DNA of 13,555 bases from Sulfurovum sp. (GCA_026985755.1 JALSPX010000103.1:1-13555), one strand, 5' to 3'. Counted from the first letter of the stretch, positions 6,636-13,318 are shown. Numbers and translations are program-made. Notes: generated from the letters alone by a model not told the origin.

Positions 6636-7272
6636 ACTCCAAAATATAACACTTATGCAGAAAGAACAAGCTATATTTTCTGATTTTAACTTACACGTAA
6701 AGCCCAAAGAACGTTTGGTGATATTGGGGGCATCAGGTTCGGGGAAAAGCACATTGCTTAGACTCATTGCAGGATTTATAGCCCCACAACAAGGCACTAT
6801 TTACCTCAACGATAAATGTGTGACAAAAAATGAGAAAATCATCATACCTCCCCACAAAAGAGAAGTCAGTATGCTCTTTCAAGAGCTTGCTCTTTGGCCC
6901 CATTTGAATGTAGAAGAAAACATTGCATTCCCTCTCAAAGTCAAAGATATTGCTAAAAGCATACAACAAGAATGTGTCAAAGAGATGCTCTGTCTTGTAG
7001 AATTAGAAGGCTATCAAAAGCGTCATATCTCCACGCTTTCAGGAGGACAACAGCAACGTATAGCCCTAGCCAGAGCCCTCATTAGTACACCTCAAATCTT
7101 ACTCATGGACGAACCACTCTCAAGCCTAGACAAAACACTCAATCAAAGTTTACGCAAAAAAATTATTGCACTACAACAAAAAATAGGATTTACTTTGGTT
7201 TATGTCACACACAACCAAGAAGAAGCCCAAGAGATAGCCACGAGAATTTTAGATTTTGAAGGAAAAAGTTGA
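6628..7272 (+). CDS. ABC transporter ATP-binding protein, short form
   Basis: All ATPase motifs are present in 214 residues: Walker A GASGSGKST at 34-42, Q-loop Gln85, signature LSGGQQQR at 137-144, Walker B ILLMDE at 157-162, D-loop SSLD at 165-168 and switch His195 (VTHNQEEA). It should drive import through the adjacent permease. FbpC/AfuC-type subunits usually run to about 350 residues with a C-terminal TOBE-like regulatory domain; that part is absent here. The start overlaps the permease by 8 bases, so the three transporter genes are coupled. The last 24 bases overlap, tail to tail, the end of the sensor kinase on the other strand. The lost C-terminus may be native to the subfamily or due to fusion of two regions at this point. 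Confidence 0.92.
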   Translation: MIRLQNITLMQKEQAIFSDFNLHVKPKERLVILGASGSGKSTLLRLIAGFIAPQQGTIYLNDKCVTKNEKIIIPPHKREVSMLFQELALWPHLNVEENIAFPLKVKDIAKSIQQECVKEMLCLVELEGYQKRHISTLSGGQQQRIALARALISTPQILLMDEPLSSLDKTLNQSLRKKIIALQQKIGFTLVYVTHNQEEAQEIATRILDFEGKS

Positions 7273-8268
7273 GCCTTTATCTTTAATGCTCTCTATCTCT
7301 AAAGTACTTTGATGCATAGAGAGTATAGCTTTGACGATAGACAACCCTAAGCCCATAGAGTTGTCCCATGAGTGTGTGCCTGAACGGTAAAATTTCTTGG
7401 TCACTTTGTCTACATCTTTTTTACCTATACCTACCCCTTTGTCTACTACCAAAACTGCATCTTCAGTCACATCAACGCTCACCGTATCTTTAGAGTATTT
7501 TAAGGCATTTTCTATCAGGTTTTTAAGCACTACTTCTATCAATGTTCTGTCTGCTTTTATTACTCTTGCTTGCCCTGTTACTTCTATGGTTCTTTGAGGA
7601 TAAGACTCTTGTAATGCGCGTACCACTTCATGAGTCAACACCACGATATCAAATGTACTTTTATGCAGTGAAGCTTCTTTGCTTTCAAACTTGTTCCAAA
7701 GTATCAAACGAGAAAGGAGTGACTCTATTTTGTTCCCATTATTATAAATTTTTCCCAAAAATTTATCTTGTAGTGGCTTGGGTATCTCAGTATCATCTAT
7801 CAATGTCTGAGAATACCCCATAATCGAAGCAATAGGGTTTCTAAACTCATGGGCAATTGCAGAAATCATATCTGCACGTTGGCGGTTTTTGAGTTTGAGT
7901 TTGGCATTATATCGCTGCTTGATATCTTCTCGTTTTTTAGACTTTTTGAGTATTTTTATGAGACTCTGATTGATATCTTCAAACTCTTGGGTGAAAAAAC
8001 GTGCTTTATACTCTATTTTATCGACTTTATCGAGATTAGAGAGATATTTATTGATAGTTCGAAGCTCTTTTTGCATACGGTTTGCACCACGTCCTATAGC
8101 AAATACAAGTACTCCCAATGCCAATGCTAAAAGTAAAATAGCTAACATTAGCATACTATTTTGTGGCATAAACAGTACTAAAATAAGTGAAAATACAATG
8201 AAAATAATGACCGCGATCGTAATAATCCTTGCCATTACATATTCTGTAAAATGAGGACGCCTATACAT
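7249..8268 (-). CDS. Sensor histidine kinase without a partner regulator
   Basis: This 339-residue protein has two transmembrane helices (about 13-34 and 38-59) with only a few residues between them, so there is almost no periplasmic sensor. A charged linker of 70-80 residues follows. The H-box AIAHEFRNPIASIMGYSQTL has phospho-acceptor His140. The ATPase part has the N-box around LKNLIENALKYS (248-259), G1 box DKGVGIG (276-282), F-box KKFYRSG and G2 box SMGLGLSIVKAIL (304-316). All catalytic elements look intact. No response regulator is in the window, so it is an orphan here. It is the third gene of the dapE operon: its ATG is 5 bases after the thioredoxin-like stop, with AAGGTG about 11 bases upstream. 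The signal is probably sensed in or at the membrane; target unknown. Confidence 0.9.
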   Translation of the reverse strand: MYRRPHFTEYVMARIITIAVIIFIVFSLILVLFMPQNSMLMLAILLLALALGVLVFAIGRGANRMQKELRTINKYLSNLDKVDKIEYKARFFTQEFEDINQSLIKILKKSKKREDIKQRYNAKLKLKNRQRADMISAIAHEFRNPIASIMGYSQTLIDDTEIPKPLQDKFLGKIYNNGNKIESLLSRLILWNKFESKEASLHKSTFDIVVLTHEVVRALQESYPQRTIEVTGQARVIKADRTLIEVVLKNLIENALKYSKDTVSVDVTEDAVLVVDKGVGIGKKDVDKVTKKFYRSGTHSWDNSMGLGLSIVKAILSMHQSTLEIESIKDKGSTFSFKI

Positions 8269-8273
8269 GAATG

Positions 8274-8663
8274 CTATCGCACCTTTTTCTCGACATCATT
8301 GATATAAGAGATAAAGTCGGGAACATCAAAATAGCCTACAACTTCTTCAAGTATTTGTTTGTTGGGCTTCATAAAAAAGATTGTAGGTACGCCATGCACT
8401 TTTGGTAATTTAGACATGATATTGACATCATTTCTCATAGCTTTTACCAACACATACTTAGCTAATTTTTGCTCAATACCTTTATCAGACAACGTATGAC
8501 TTTCCATCTTTTTACACCATCTGCACTGCTCGCCTTCTACCATGACCATCACATTTTTATGCTCTTTTTGCGCTGTTGCCAAAGCACTGTCCAAACCTTT
8601 TGACCATTCTAGTGCAAAAAGTGCTGTAGAGAGTAGCCATATACTCATTACTATTTTCATCAT
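8274..8663 (-). CDS. Exported thioredoxin-fold protein with CxxC site
   Basis: The 129-residue protein has a signal peptide (MMKIVMSIWLLSTALFALEW, cleavage near residue 18), a redox motif C47-R-W-C50 in EGEQCRWCKKMESHTL and the cis-Pro loop HGVPTIFF (Pro93). The pattern is that of the Thioredoxin_7/DsbD-gamma-like group (SoxW or thiol-disulfide interchange types) rather than cytoplasmic TrxA. It would reduce or exchange disulfides in the periplasm. The RWC dipeptide differs from the GPC of classic thioredoxin. Its start is 4 bases after the dapE stop, and the ribosome site AAAGGA lies in the last dapE codons, so it is co-transcribed with dapE. A dapE-linked role is not obvious. Confidence 0.85.
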   Translation of the reverse strand: MMKIVMSIWLLSTALFALEWSKGLDSALATAQKEHKNVMVMVEGEQCRWCKKMESHTLSDKGIEQKLAKYVLVKAMRNDVNIMSKLPKVHGVPTIFFMKPNKQILEEVVGYFDVPDFISYINDVEKKVR

Positions 8664-8667
8664 CTAT

Positions 8668-9771
8668 TTATCCTTTATTAAATGTTTGAACCATATCTCT
8701 AAACACAGCATACAGTCCTTCTACTTCTGTAATAGAAGTGCGTTCATTGGGTGCATGAATGGTATCGTTTATCACGCCAAATTCCACCACATCTATTCCA
8801 AAGGCTCCCATAAATCGTGCATCACTTGTTCCCCCTGCGGTAGAGAGTTTGGTCTCTACGCCTGTCACGCTTTTGATACTTTCAGAAAGCTTTTTCACTA
8901 CTTTTGAATCACGTGTCGTTACAAATGGGTAAGAGCCTTGTGTAAGCTCCAGACTATAGTCTAAACCCTGAAAATATTTGTCTATATGTATTTTAATATC
9001 TTCTTGTGTTGTTTTTGTGGAGTTACGCACATTAAACATGAGTTTTAAATCACCTGGTGTGACGTTGGTTACTTCCATGCCTCCACGAATATCCGTAATC
9101 ACCATTTGGCTTGGTGCGAAATCATCATCACCATTATCTAGGTTGATACCTGCAATTTTATCTAAAATAGGTGCTATCTGGTGTACAGGGTTGATGGCTT
9201 TTTCTGGGTAGGCAGCATGTCCTTGTTTCCCCTGTATGGTTAAATATCCATTGATAGACCCTCTACGCCCTATCTTGATGGCATCTCCAAATTTTGTCTC
9301 ACATGTTGGTTCTGCAACAATACAGTAATCTGGTAACATCCCTTTTTCTTTCAGATACTCTAACATAATGACTGTACCATACTTGGCATCACCCTCTTCA
9401 TCCGAAGTAAGTAGTATAGAGAGTCTCCCCTCAAAATTTTCAACCTCTTTACACGTCTGCACAAAAGCTGCCACACCAGATTTCATGTCTTGGGTACCTC
9501 GTGCATAGATATTGCCCTCTTTTATCACAGGTACAAAAGGATTGGTATCCCAGTTATTACCAGCTGGCACCACATCTACATGCCCAGCAAAACACAGATG
9601 TACACCTGCACCAAACGTTTTAGATAAAAAGAGATTTTTCACACCCTCTTTATTCACATAGGTAGCTTCATATCCATCAAGATACTCTTCTATAAACTTC
9701 AAAGAACCTGCATCATCAGGGGTTAAAGATTTGTAACTTAATAGTTTGATTAATAAATCAACAACATTCAT
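8668..9771 (-). CDS. dapE: Succinyl-diaminopimelate desuccinylase
   Basis: DapE hydrolyses N-succinyl-L,L-diaminopimelate to L,L-diaminopimelate and succinate in lysine and peptidoglycan-precursor synthesis. The 367-residue length is normal. Metal and catalytic positions of the M20 family are all visible: His64 and Asp66 in FAGHVDVVP, Asp95 in RGTQDMKSG, the Glu pair 125-126 in TSDEEGDA, Glu154 in VAEPT, and His339 in IHAPNE. The dimerisation-domain motif GRRGSINGYLTIQGKQGHAAYPE covers 168-190 and GGTSDARF lies at 313-320. It leads a three-gene operon with a thioredoxin-fold protein and a sensor kinase. A TATAAT box lies about 28 bases upstream of the ATG; the ribosome site is weak (GAG about 5 bases upstream). 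Confidence 0.95.
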   Translation of the reverse strand: MNVVDLLIKLLSYKSLTPDDAGSLKFIEEYLDGYEATYVNKEGVKNLFLSKTFGAGVHLCFAGHVDVVPAGNNWDTNPFVPVIKEGNIYARGTQDMKSGVAAFVQTCKEVENFEGRLSILLTSDEEGDAKYGTVIMLEYLKEKGMLPDYCIVAEPTCETKFGDAIKIGRRGSINGYLTIQGKQGHAAYPEKAINPVHQIAPILDKIAGINLDNGDDDFAPSQMVITDIRGGMEVTNVTPGDLKLMFNVRNSTKTTQEDIKIHIDKYFQGLDYSLELTQGSYPFVTTRDSKVVKKLSESIKSVTGVETKLSTAGGTSDARFMGAFGIDVVEFGVINDTIHAPNERTSITEVEGLYAVFRDMVQTFNKG

Positions 9772-9798
9772 TTGAACTCATTTAAAATTAGATTTTGT

Positions 9799-9804
9799 AT
9801 TATA
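9799..9804 (-). promoter_or_regulatory. -10 box for the dapE operon
   Basis: A perfect TATAAT is read on the minus strand, about 28 bases before the dapE ATG. The -35 position (about 9822-9827) reads GTACCC/GGTACC, with no TTGACA. Lack of a -35 box is common in Campylobacterota promoters. Confidence 0.55.
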
Positions 9805-9855
9805 AGTAGATTGTGCTTTAGGGTACCTCTAAAATAGAAGTATCATTTAGCCAGA

Positions 9856-9878
9856 TAGCAAAGAAAAATTCTTTGCTA
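9856..9878 (-). terminator. Perfect 10-bp hairpin after the rhodanese gene
   Basis: TAGCAAAGAA (9856-9865) and TTCTTTGCTA (9869-9878) form a perfect 10-bp stem with a 3-base loop, starting 4 bases past the rhodanese stop codon. The position suits a terminator for the rhodanese unit before dapE. On that strand, however, no T run follows the stem, and on the other strand a short T run comes only 7 bases later, so termination strength is uncertain. Confidence 0.5.
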
Positions 9879-9882
9879 GAGA

Positions 9883-10227
9883 TTATTTTTCAGTTTCACC
9901 AGCATAAGACATAATGCCACCATAGTGGTTAATCGCACCCTTATGTCCATTTTGTGCGAACATGCTGGCTATCTGTCCACTACGACTCCCTGTACGACAT
10001 GTAAAAATCACCTTTTTGTCTTGTGTTTCATTAAACAGTGCTTGTCCCCATTGCTGAAATGTAGTTGTAGGCTTTAACATATCAACACCTTTGATATGGC
10101 CTGCATTGTATTCCATATCCTCTCTAACATCCACAAGAAGAAAATCAACATTACCCTCTTCTCTTGCTTTGAGTAAGGTAGCTAGTTCTTCAGAACTCAC
10201 ATCTCTTTTTTCTAATAATTGTTGCAT
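9883..10227 (-). CDS. Single-domain cytoplasmic rhodanese (sulfurtransferase)
   Basis: This 114-residue protein has no signal peptide and matches the GlpE/PspE-size rhodanese fold: VDFLLVDVREDMEYNAGHIKG at 27-47 contains the conserved DVRE and GHI motifs. The active-site loop is CRTGSRS at 77-83 with catalytic Cys77. It would carry sulfane sulfur as a persulfide between donors such as thiosulfate or polysulfide and acceptors such as cyanide or thiols. A 6-residue loop with two basic residues fits ordinary rhodaneses rather than Cdc25-type phosphatases. The ribosome site AGGAGA, 7-8 bases upstream, fixes the start. The gene lies 63 bases downstream of the FTR gene with its own TATAAT box, and may be both co-transcribed and separately started. 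Confidence 0.92.
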   Translation of the reverse strand: MQQLLEKRDVSSEELATLLKAREEGNVDFLLVDVREDMEYNAGHIKGVDMLKPTTTFQQWGQALFNETQDKKVIFTCRTGSRSGQIASMFAQNGHKGAINHYGGIMSYAGETEK

Positions 10228-10259
10228 AGTACATTCTCCTGACGTTAAAATAAACGCGT

Positions 10260-10265
10260 ATTATA
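10260..10265 (-). promoter_or_regulatory. -10 box for the rhodanese gene
   Basis: TATAAT is read on the minus strand 32 bases before the rhodanese ATG, in the gap after the FTR gene. No TTGACA-like -35 is present; instead the -35 area is covered by the dyad at 10266-10287. Confidence 0.5.
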
Positions 10266-10287
10266 GTAAATAATTATTATAATTTAC
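10266..10287. promoter_or_regulatory. AT-rich dyad, Fur-box-like, upstream of rhodanese
   Basis: GTAAAT (10266-10271) and ATTTAC (10282-10287) are inverted around AATTATTATA. On the minus strand the 15 bases from 10282 to 10268 match the 7-1-7 Fur-box form TGATAATNATTATCA at 12 of 14 defined positions by eye. It abuts the -10 box, a good position for a repressor. In such AT-rich DNA, chance similarity is a serious alternative. Confidence 0.3.
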
Positions 10288-10290
10288 TTT

Positions 10291-10698
10291 TTATGCTTCT
10301 TCTTTGGATACTTTTTCAAGTTCCTCTTTTGCTTTCTTTTTTGCCTCTATTTCTTTTAATTGTTTCTCTTTGTACTCTGGTGTACAAAAAATTTGACAAT
10401 GACAAATACCTGTCTCTGGAATTTCATGTTCTATTGCAGGTTTACATGGACAGATTCTATCATCTGTACTCTTGAATTTACCCTCTTTCTCTGGATCTGG
10501 TTCAACCATAAAACATGGACAAAATCTTTTTCCAAAAAGAAGTTTATGACGTGCAAGTCCCATAATTACACCTTCATTTACATCTTCGTTCGCTCCATAA
10601 ACCCACCCTTTGCTTTCACATACTTTATCAGTGAATTTTTCTGTTTTTACGAGTTCAGCTTTGAACTCTTCGGAATTCATGTCTAGTTGCTGCATCAT
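10291..10698 (-). CDS. Ferredoxin-thioredoxin reductase, catalytic beta-type subunit
   Basis: The 135-residue protein carries the three-motif signature of FTR catalytic subunits: CPC at 60-62, CPC at 83-85 and CHC at 99-101. In the family, four of these Cys hold a 4Fe-4S cluster, and the second Cys of the first motif with the last Cys of CHC forms the redox disulfide; electrons pass from ferredoxin to thioredoxin-type disulfides. The spacings are 20 and 13 residues, longer than the about 16 and 8 of plant and cyanobacterial enzymes. There is a further Cys105 and a charged Lys/Glu helix at the C-terminus. No variable (alpha) subunit gene is in the window. The ribosome site AAAGGAT upstream supports the first ATG. 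It faces gatC across an 85-base shared control region. Confidence 0.85.
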   Translation of the reverse strand: MMQQLDMNSEEFKAELVKTEKFTDKVCESKGWVYGANEDVNEGVIMGLARHKLLFGKRFCPCFMVEPDPEKEGKFKSTDDRICPCKPAIEHEIPETGICHCQIFCTPEYKEKQLKEIEAKKKAKEELEKVSKEEA

Positions 10699-10752
10699 TG
10701 TTTATCCTTTGTATTTATCTGTTACTGTAGTTATATCTAAACAAAATTAATA

Positions 10753-10758
10753 TATAAT
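10753..10758 (+). promoter_or_regulatory. -10 box for the gatC operon
   Basis: TATAAT lies 25 bases before the gatC ATG in a very AT-rich stretch (10736-10760). No clear -35 box is seen. The same 85-base gap must also hold the promoter of the FTR gene on the other strand; TATAAC on the minus strand at 10730-10735 is a weak candidate. Confidence 0.5.
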
Positions 10759-10783
10759 AAGAAAAATATCATTAAGGATAAAA

Positions 10784-11074
10784 ATGCAAATTGATGACGA
10801 AGTTTTAGCAAAATTGGAAAAACTTTCACATTTACATATAGCTGAAAACAAAAAACAAGAGGTAAAAGAACAACTTTCTGGTATTTTAAATTATATTGAA
10901 AATCTCAATGAATTAAATACGGATGCCCTTGATGCATCCTTCTCTACCTTGGACGGAGGAACACCTTTAAGAGCTGATATACCTAAAACGGATACAAGTA
11001 TTCCCAAAGAGATTATATCCCACGCACCACAGGCAAAAGATGACTTCTTTATTGTGCCTGCAATTATAGATTAA
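10784..11074 (+). CDS. gatC: Asp-tRNA(Asn)/Glu-tRNA(Gln) amidotransferase subunit C
   Basis: GatC is the small subunit that holds GatA and GatB together in the enzyme that amidates misacylated Glu-tRNA(Gln) and Asp-tRNA(Asn). The 96-residue length is normal. Typical features are the N-terminal helix IDDEVLAKLEKLSHLHI, the LSGILNYIENLNELNT helix near 31-46, the TPLRAD motif at 60-65, and the C-terminal APQAKDDFFIVPAIID. The ribosome site AAGGAT at 10774-10779 fits the start. gatA and gatB are not adjacent, which is common in this phylum. The gap to pilT is 18 bases, so they are co-transcribed. Confidence 0.93.
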   Translation: MQIDDEVLAKLEKLSHLHIAENKKQEVKEQLSGILNYIENLNELNTDALDASFSTLDGGTPLRADIPKTDTSIPKEIISHAPQAKDDFFIVPAIID

Positions 11075-11092
11075 TACACAAGGATAATCATA

Positions 11093-12154
11093 ATGGCATT
11101 TGACATTAAAAAACTACTACAAAGTGTTGTTGCACATGGTGCATCAGATTTACACCTCGTTTCTCGTACGGAACCACAAATTAGACTAGATGGTGTACTC
11201 AAAGCAATTAATCTTCCTGAGCTCACAGGCGAAGATATCGAAGAGATGTGTTATTCCCTCATTACTGAAAAGCAAAAAAAGCACTTTGAAGAGAATGGTG
11301 AACTAGATTTCGCGCTTTTGCTTCCAAATATTGGACGCTTTAGGGCGAACTATTACAAAACACTTGGAGATATGGCGGCAGCTTTTAGGATTATTCCTAT
11401 TGATGTCCCTGCTTTAGATGATTTGGGTGCACCTGCAATTTATAAAAAACTTATTCAAAGAGAAAAAGGGCTTATCTTGGTTACTGGACCAACAGGTTCA
11501 GGTAAATCAACTACATTAGCGGCCATGCTCAATGAAATAAATCTCACAGAAAATAAACACATTGTCACAGTAGAAGACCCTGTAGAGTTCATCCATCAAA
11601 ATAAAAAATGTGTCTTTTCTCATAGAGGTGTAGGTGAAGATACCAAATCTTTTTCCGTTGCCTTAAAATATGCTATGCGTCAAGATCCAGATATTATACT
11701 TATCGGTGAAATGAGAGATAAAGAAACTATCGAAGCTGCACTCACCGCAGCAGAGACTGGACACCTGGTATTTGGAACCCTGCATACTTCATCTGCACCA
11801 GGAACTATTAACCGTATTATCGATGTATTTACAGGAGATGAGCAACCACAAATCAGAGCTATGATTTCCACTTCATTGGTCGCAGTCATCGCACAAGCGC
11901 TCTTGCCTAAACTAGGTGGTGGTCGTGTTGCAGCATCAGAAATCCTCATCACAAACCATGCTATCTCAAACCTTATTCGTGAAGATAAAGTACATCAAAT
12001 CTATTCGCAAATGCAATTAGGTCAAGGAGATACAGGTATGCAGACACAGACACAAGCACTTTTAAAATTCTTAAAAGATGGTAAAATTTCGCGTGATATT
12101 GCATTGCAATATGCCAATAAGCCTGAAGAGCTTGCCAAAGCAGCAGTGTATTAA
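11093..12154 (+). CDS. pilT: PilT-type twitching ATPase
   Basis: PilT is the hexameric cytoplasmic ATPase that retracts type IV pili. The 353-residue protein contains the N-terminal GASDLHLVSRTEPQIRLDG stretch (16-34), Walker A GPTGSGKST at 132-140, Asp box VEDPVEF at 160-166, Walker B DIILIGE at 200-206, His box GHLVFGTLHT at 223-232, and the C-terminal AISNLIRE at 290-297. That last motif is the retraction-specific AIRNLIRE of PilT, here with Arg to Ser at the third position. The length is normal for PilT. No other pilus gene is in the window, so the machine it serves is encoded elsewhere. The ribosome site AAGGAT precedes the start by 8 bases. It is second in the gatC-lysS run. Confidence 0.93.
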   Translation: MAFDIKKLLQSVVAHGASDLHLVSRTEPQIRLDGVLKAINLPELTGEDIEEMCYSLITEKQKKHFEENGELDFALLLPNIGRFRANYYKTLGDMAAAFRIIPIDVPALDDLGAPAIYKKLIQREKGLILVTGPTGSGKSTTLAAMLNEINLTENKHIVTVEDPVEFIHQNKKCVFSHRGVGEDTKSFSVALKYAMRQDPDIILIGEMRDKETIEAALTAAETGHLVFGTLHTSSAPGTINRIIDVFTGDEQPQIRAMISTSLVAVIAQALLPKLGGGRVAASEILITNHAISNLIREDKVHQIYSQMQLGQGDTGMQTQTQALLKFLKDGKISRDIALQYANKPEELAKAAVY

Positions 12155-12221
12155 AAACAGCTGCCTAAAGCCTTTTTAGATACAATACAAAAATAGAATG
12201 ATTGAGGGAGAAATAACGTAT

Positions 12222-12863
12222 ATGGAAAATTTTTCAATGGTTGATTTTAATTATTTTGATGTTGTCATTGCCGCAATAGTATTACTGTTAGGTATTAAAG
12301 GTTTCATGAATGGGTTCATTAAAGAAGTTTTAGGGCTTGTAGGACTCATTGGTGGTGTTTATTTAGCATCACGCCTGGCTGACACTGCTGCAAATTTTAT
12401 TGATACAAACTTCTTTCATCTTGAAAATATTGCTCTTTTAAAACTTATAGGTTTTCTTGCTATACTCATTATTGTTTGGTTGGGAGCCACTATTTTAGGA
12501 TCTATTTTTTCCAAGCTTACCAGTGCGAGTGGATTGGGCTTTTTAAACCGTCTTTTTGGATTTATTGCAGGAGGAGGTAAATATTTTCTTATTTTTGCCC
12601 TTATTGTCACAGCACTTTCAAACGTTTCTCTTGTAAAAGATAACCTCGAAAAGCATGTGCAAGATTCCATTTTATATCCATATCTTAAAAAAGCAGGTGC
12701 CTATCTTATCAATTTAGATCCGAGTAAACTTGGCTTTGAGAGTACCTCTACTTCACAAGTAGTAAAAAAAATGATAAATCTAAAAGAAGAACAAAACAAT
12801 TCATCTGTAGTCAAATCAATACAGACAAAAAATGATAATAACCAAAGTGAATTTTCTCACTAA
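12222..12863 (+). CDS. cvpA: CvpA-family inner-membrane protein
   Basis: From ATG 12222 the protein has 213 residues; the frame is open from ATG 12198, but GAGGGAG at 12204-12210 lies inside that extension and serves 12222 (11-base spacing). Four membrane helices are visible at about 12-28, 33-50, 72-93 and 118-133. The CvpA pattern FDVVIAAIVLLLGIKGFMNG then FIKEVLGLVGLIGGVYLASR covers 12-51, with SGLGFLNRLFGFIAGGGKYF at 103-122. A hydrophilic Asn/Lys/Ser-rich tail follows. CvpA was named from colicin V production and is linked to envelope integrity and stress; its molecular role is unclear. It sits between pilT and fur; the gap to fur is 14 bases. Confidence 0.85.
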   Translation: MENFSMVDFNYFDVVIAAIVLLLGIKGFMNGFIKEVLGLVGLIGGVYLASRLADTAANFIDTNFFHLENIALLKLIGFLAILIIVWLGATILGSIFSKLTSASGLGFLNRLFGFIAGGGKYFLIFALIVTALSNVSLVKDNLEKHVQDSILYPYLKKAGAYLINLDPSKLGFESTSTSQVVKKMINLKEEQNNSSVVKSIQTKNDNNQSEFSH

Positions 12864-12877
12864 AAAGGTACAACACA

Positions 12878-13318
12878 ATGATCACTTATGAAAAGCTTTT
12901 AGAAAAATTTAAGGATTTACTTAAAAGTAATACCCTGAAATTTACTAAACAACGAGAGCTTATTTTAAAGTTTCTCTACGAGAATAGTGATCACTATACC
13001 CCAGAAGATATTTATATGCTTCTCAAAAAAGAGTATCCAAATATAAACATTGGTATTGCCACTGTTTATCGTACATTAACCTTGCTCGAAGAGTCAGGTA
13101 TCGCCTCTTCTATATCATTTGGTGCACAAGGCAAAAAGTATGAACTAGGGCTCAAAAAGCATCATGATCATCTCATCTGTACAGCATGTGGTGAGATTAT
13201 AGAATTCTTCGATGAAACCATTGAAGCACAACAAGAAAAGATTGCTGAAAAATTTAATTTTCAAATGCTTGACCATACGATGAAAATTGTCGGTCTTTGT
13301 GAAAATTGTCAAGCATAA
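12878..13318 (+). CDS. fur: Ferric uptake regulator, Fur
   Basis: Fur represses iron-uptake genes when bound to Fe(II). This 146-residue protein has an N-terminal winged helix with recognition helix IGIATVYRTLTLLEESG (58-74) and a metal-binding dimerisation domain. Visible ligands are HHDH at 95-98, Cys101/Cys104 in LICTACG, His133, and a second CxxC at 141-144 (LCENCQ), so both the structural zinc and the regulatory site appear complete. The HHDHLIC form favours Fur over PerR or Zur, but members of the superfamily are hard to separate by eye. AAAGGT precedes the ATG. The stop is followed 48 bases later by lysS with no terminator between, so read-through is likely. Confidence 0.92.
   Translation: MITYEKLLEKFKDLLKSNTLKFTKQRELILKFLYENSDHYTPEDIYMLLKKEYPNINIGIATVYRTLTLLEESGIASSISFGAQGKKYELGLKKHHDHLICTACGEIIEFFDETIEAQQEKIAEKFNFQMLDHTMKIVGLCENCQA

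Noticed and set aside
7542..8254. Three overlapping plus-strand frames opposite the sensor kinase
   Set aside because: All kinase boxes lie on the minus strand, and the plus frames have no domain pattern or ribosome sites.
8542..8907. Plus-strand open frame of 121 codons across the thioredoxin-like and dapE genes
   Set aside because: It runs antisense through the signal peptide and CxxC region of one conserved gene and the C-terminus of another, and has no ribosome site or family pattern.
12160..12180. CTAAA/TTTAG mini-hairpin between pilT and cvpA as a terminator
   Set aside because: A five-base AT-rich stem without a T run is too weak.
12198..12221. Earlier ATG for cvpA
   Set aside because: No ribosome site precedes it, while GAGGGAG inside this stretch serves the ATG at 12222.
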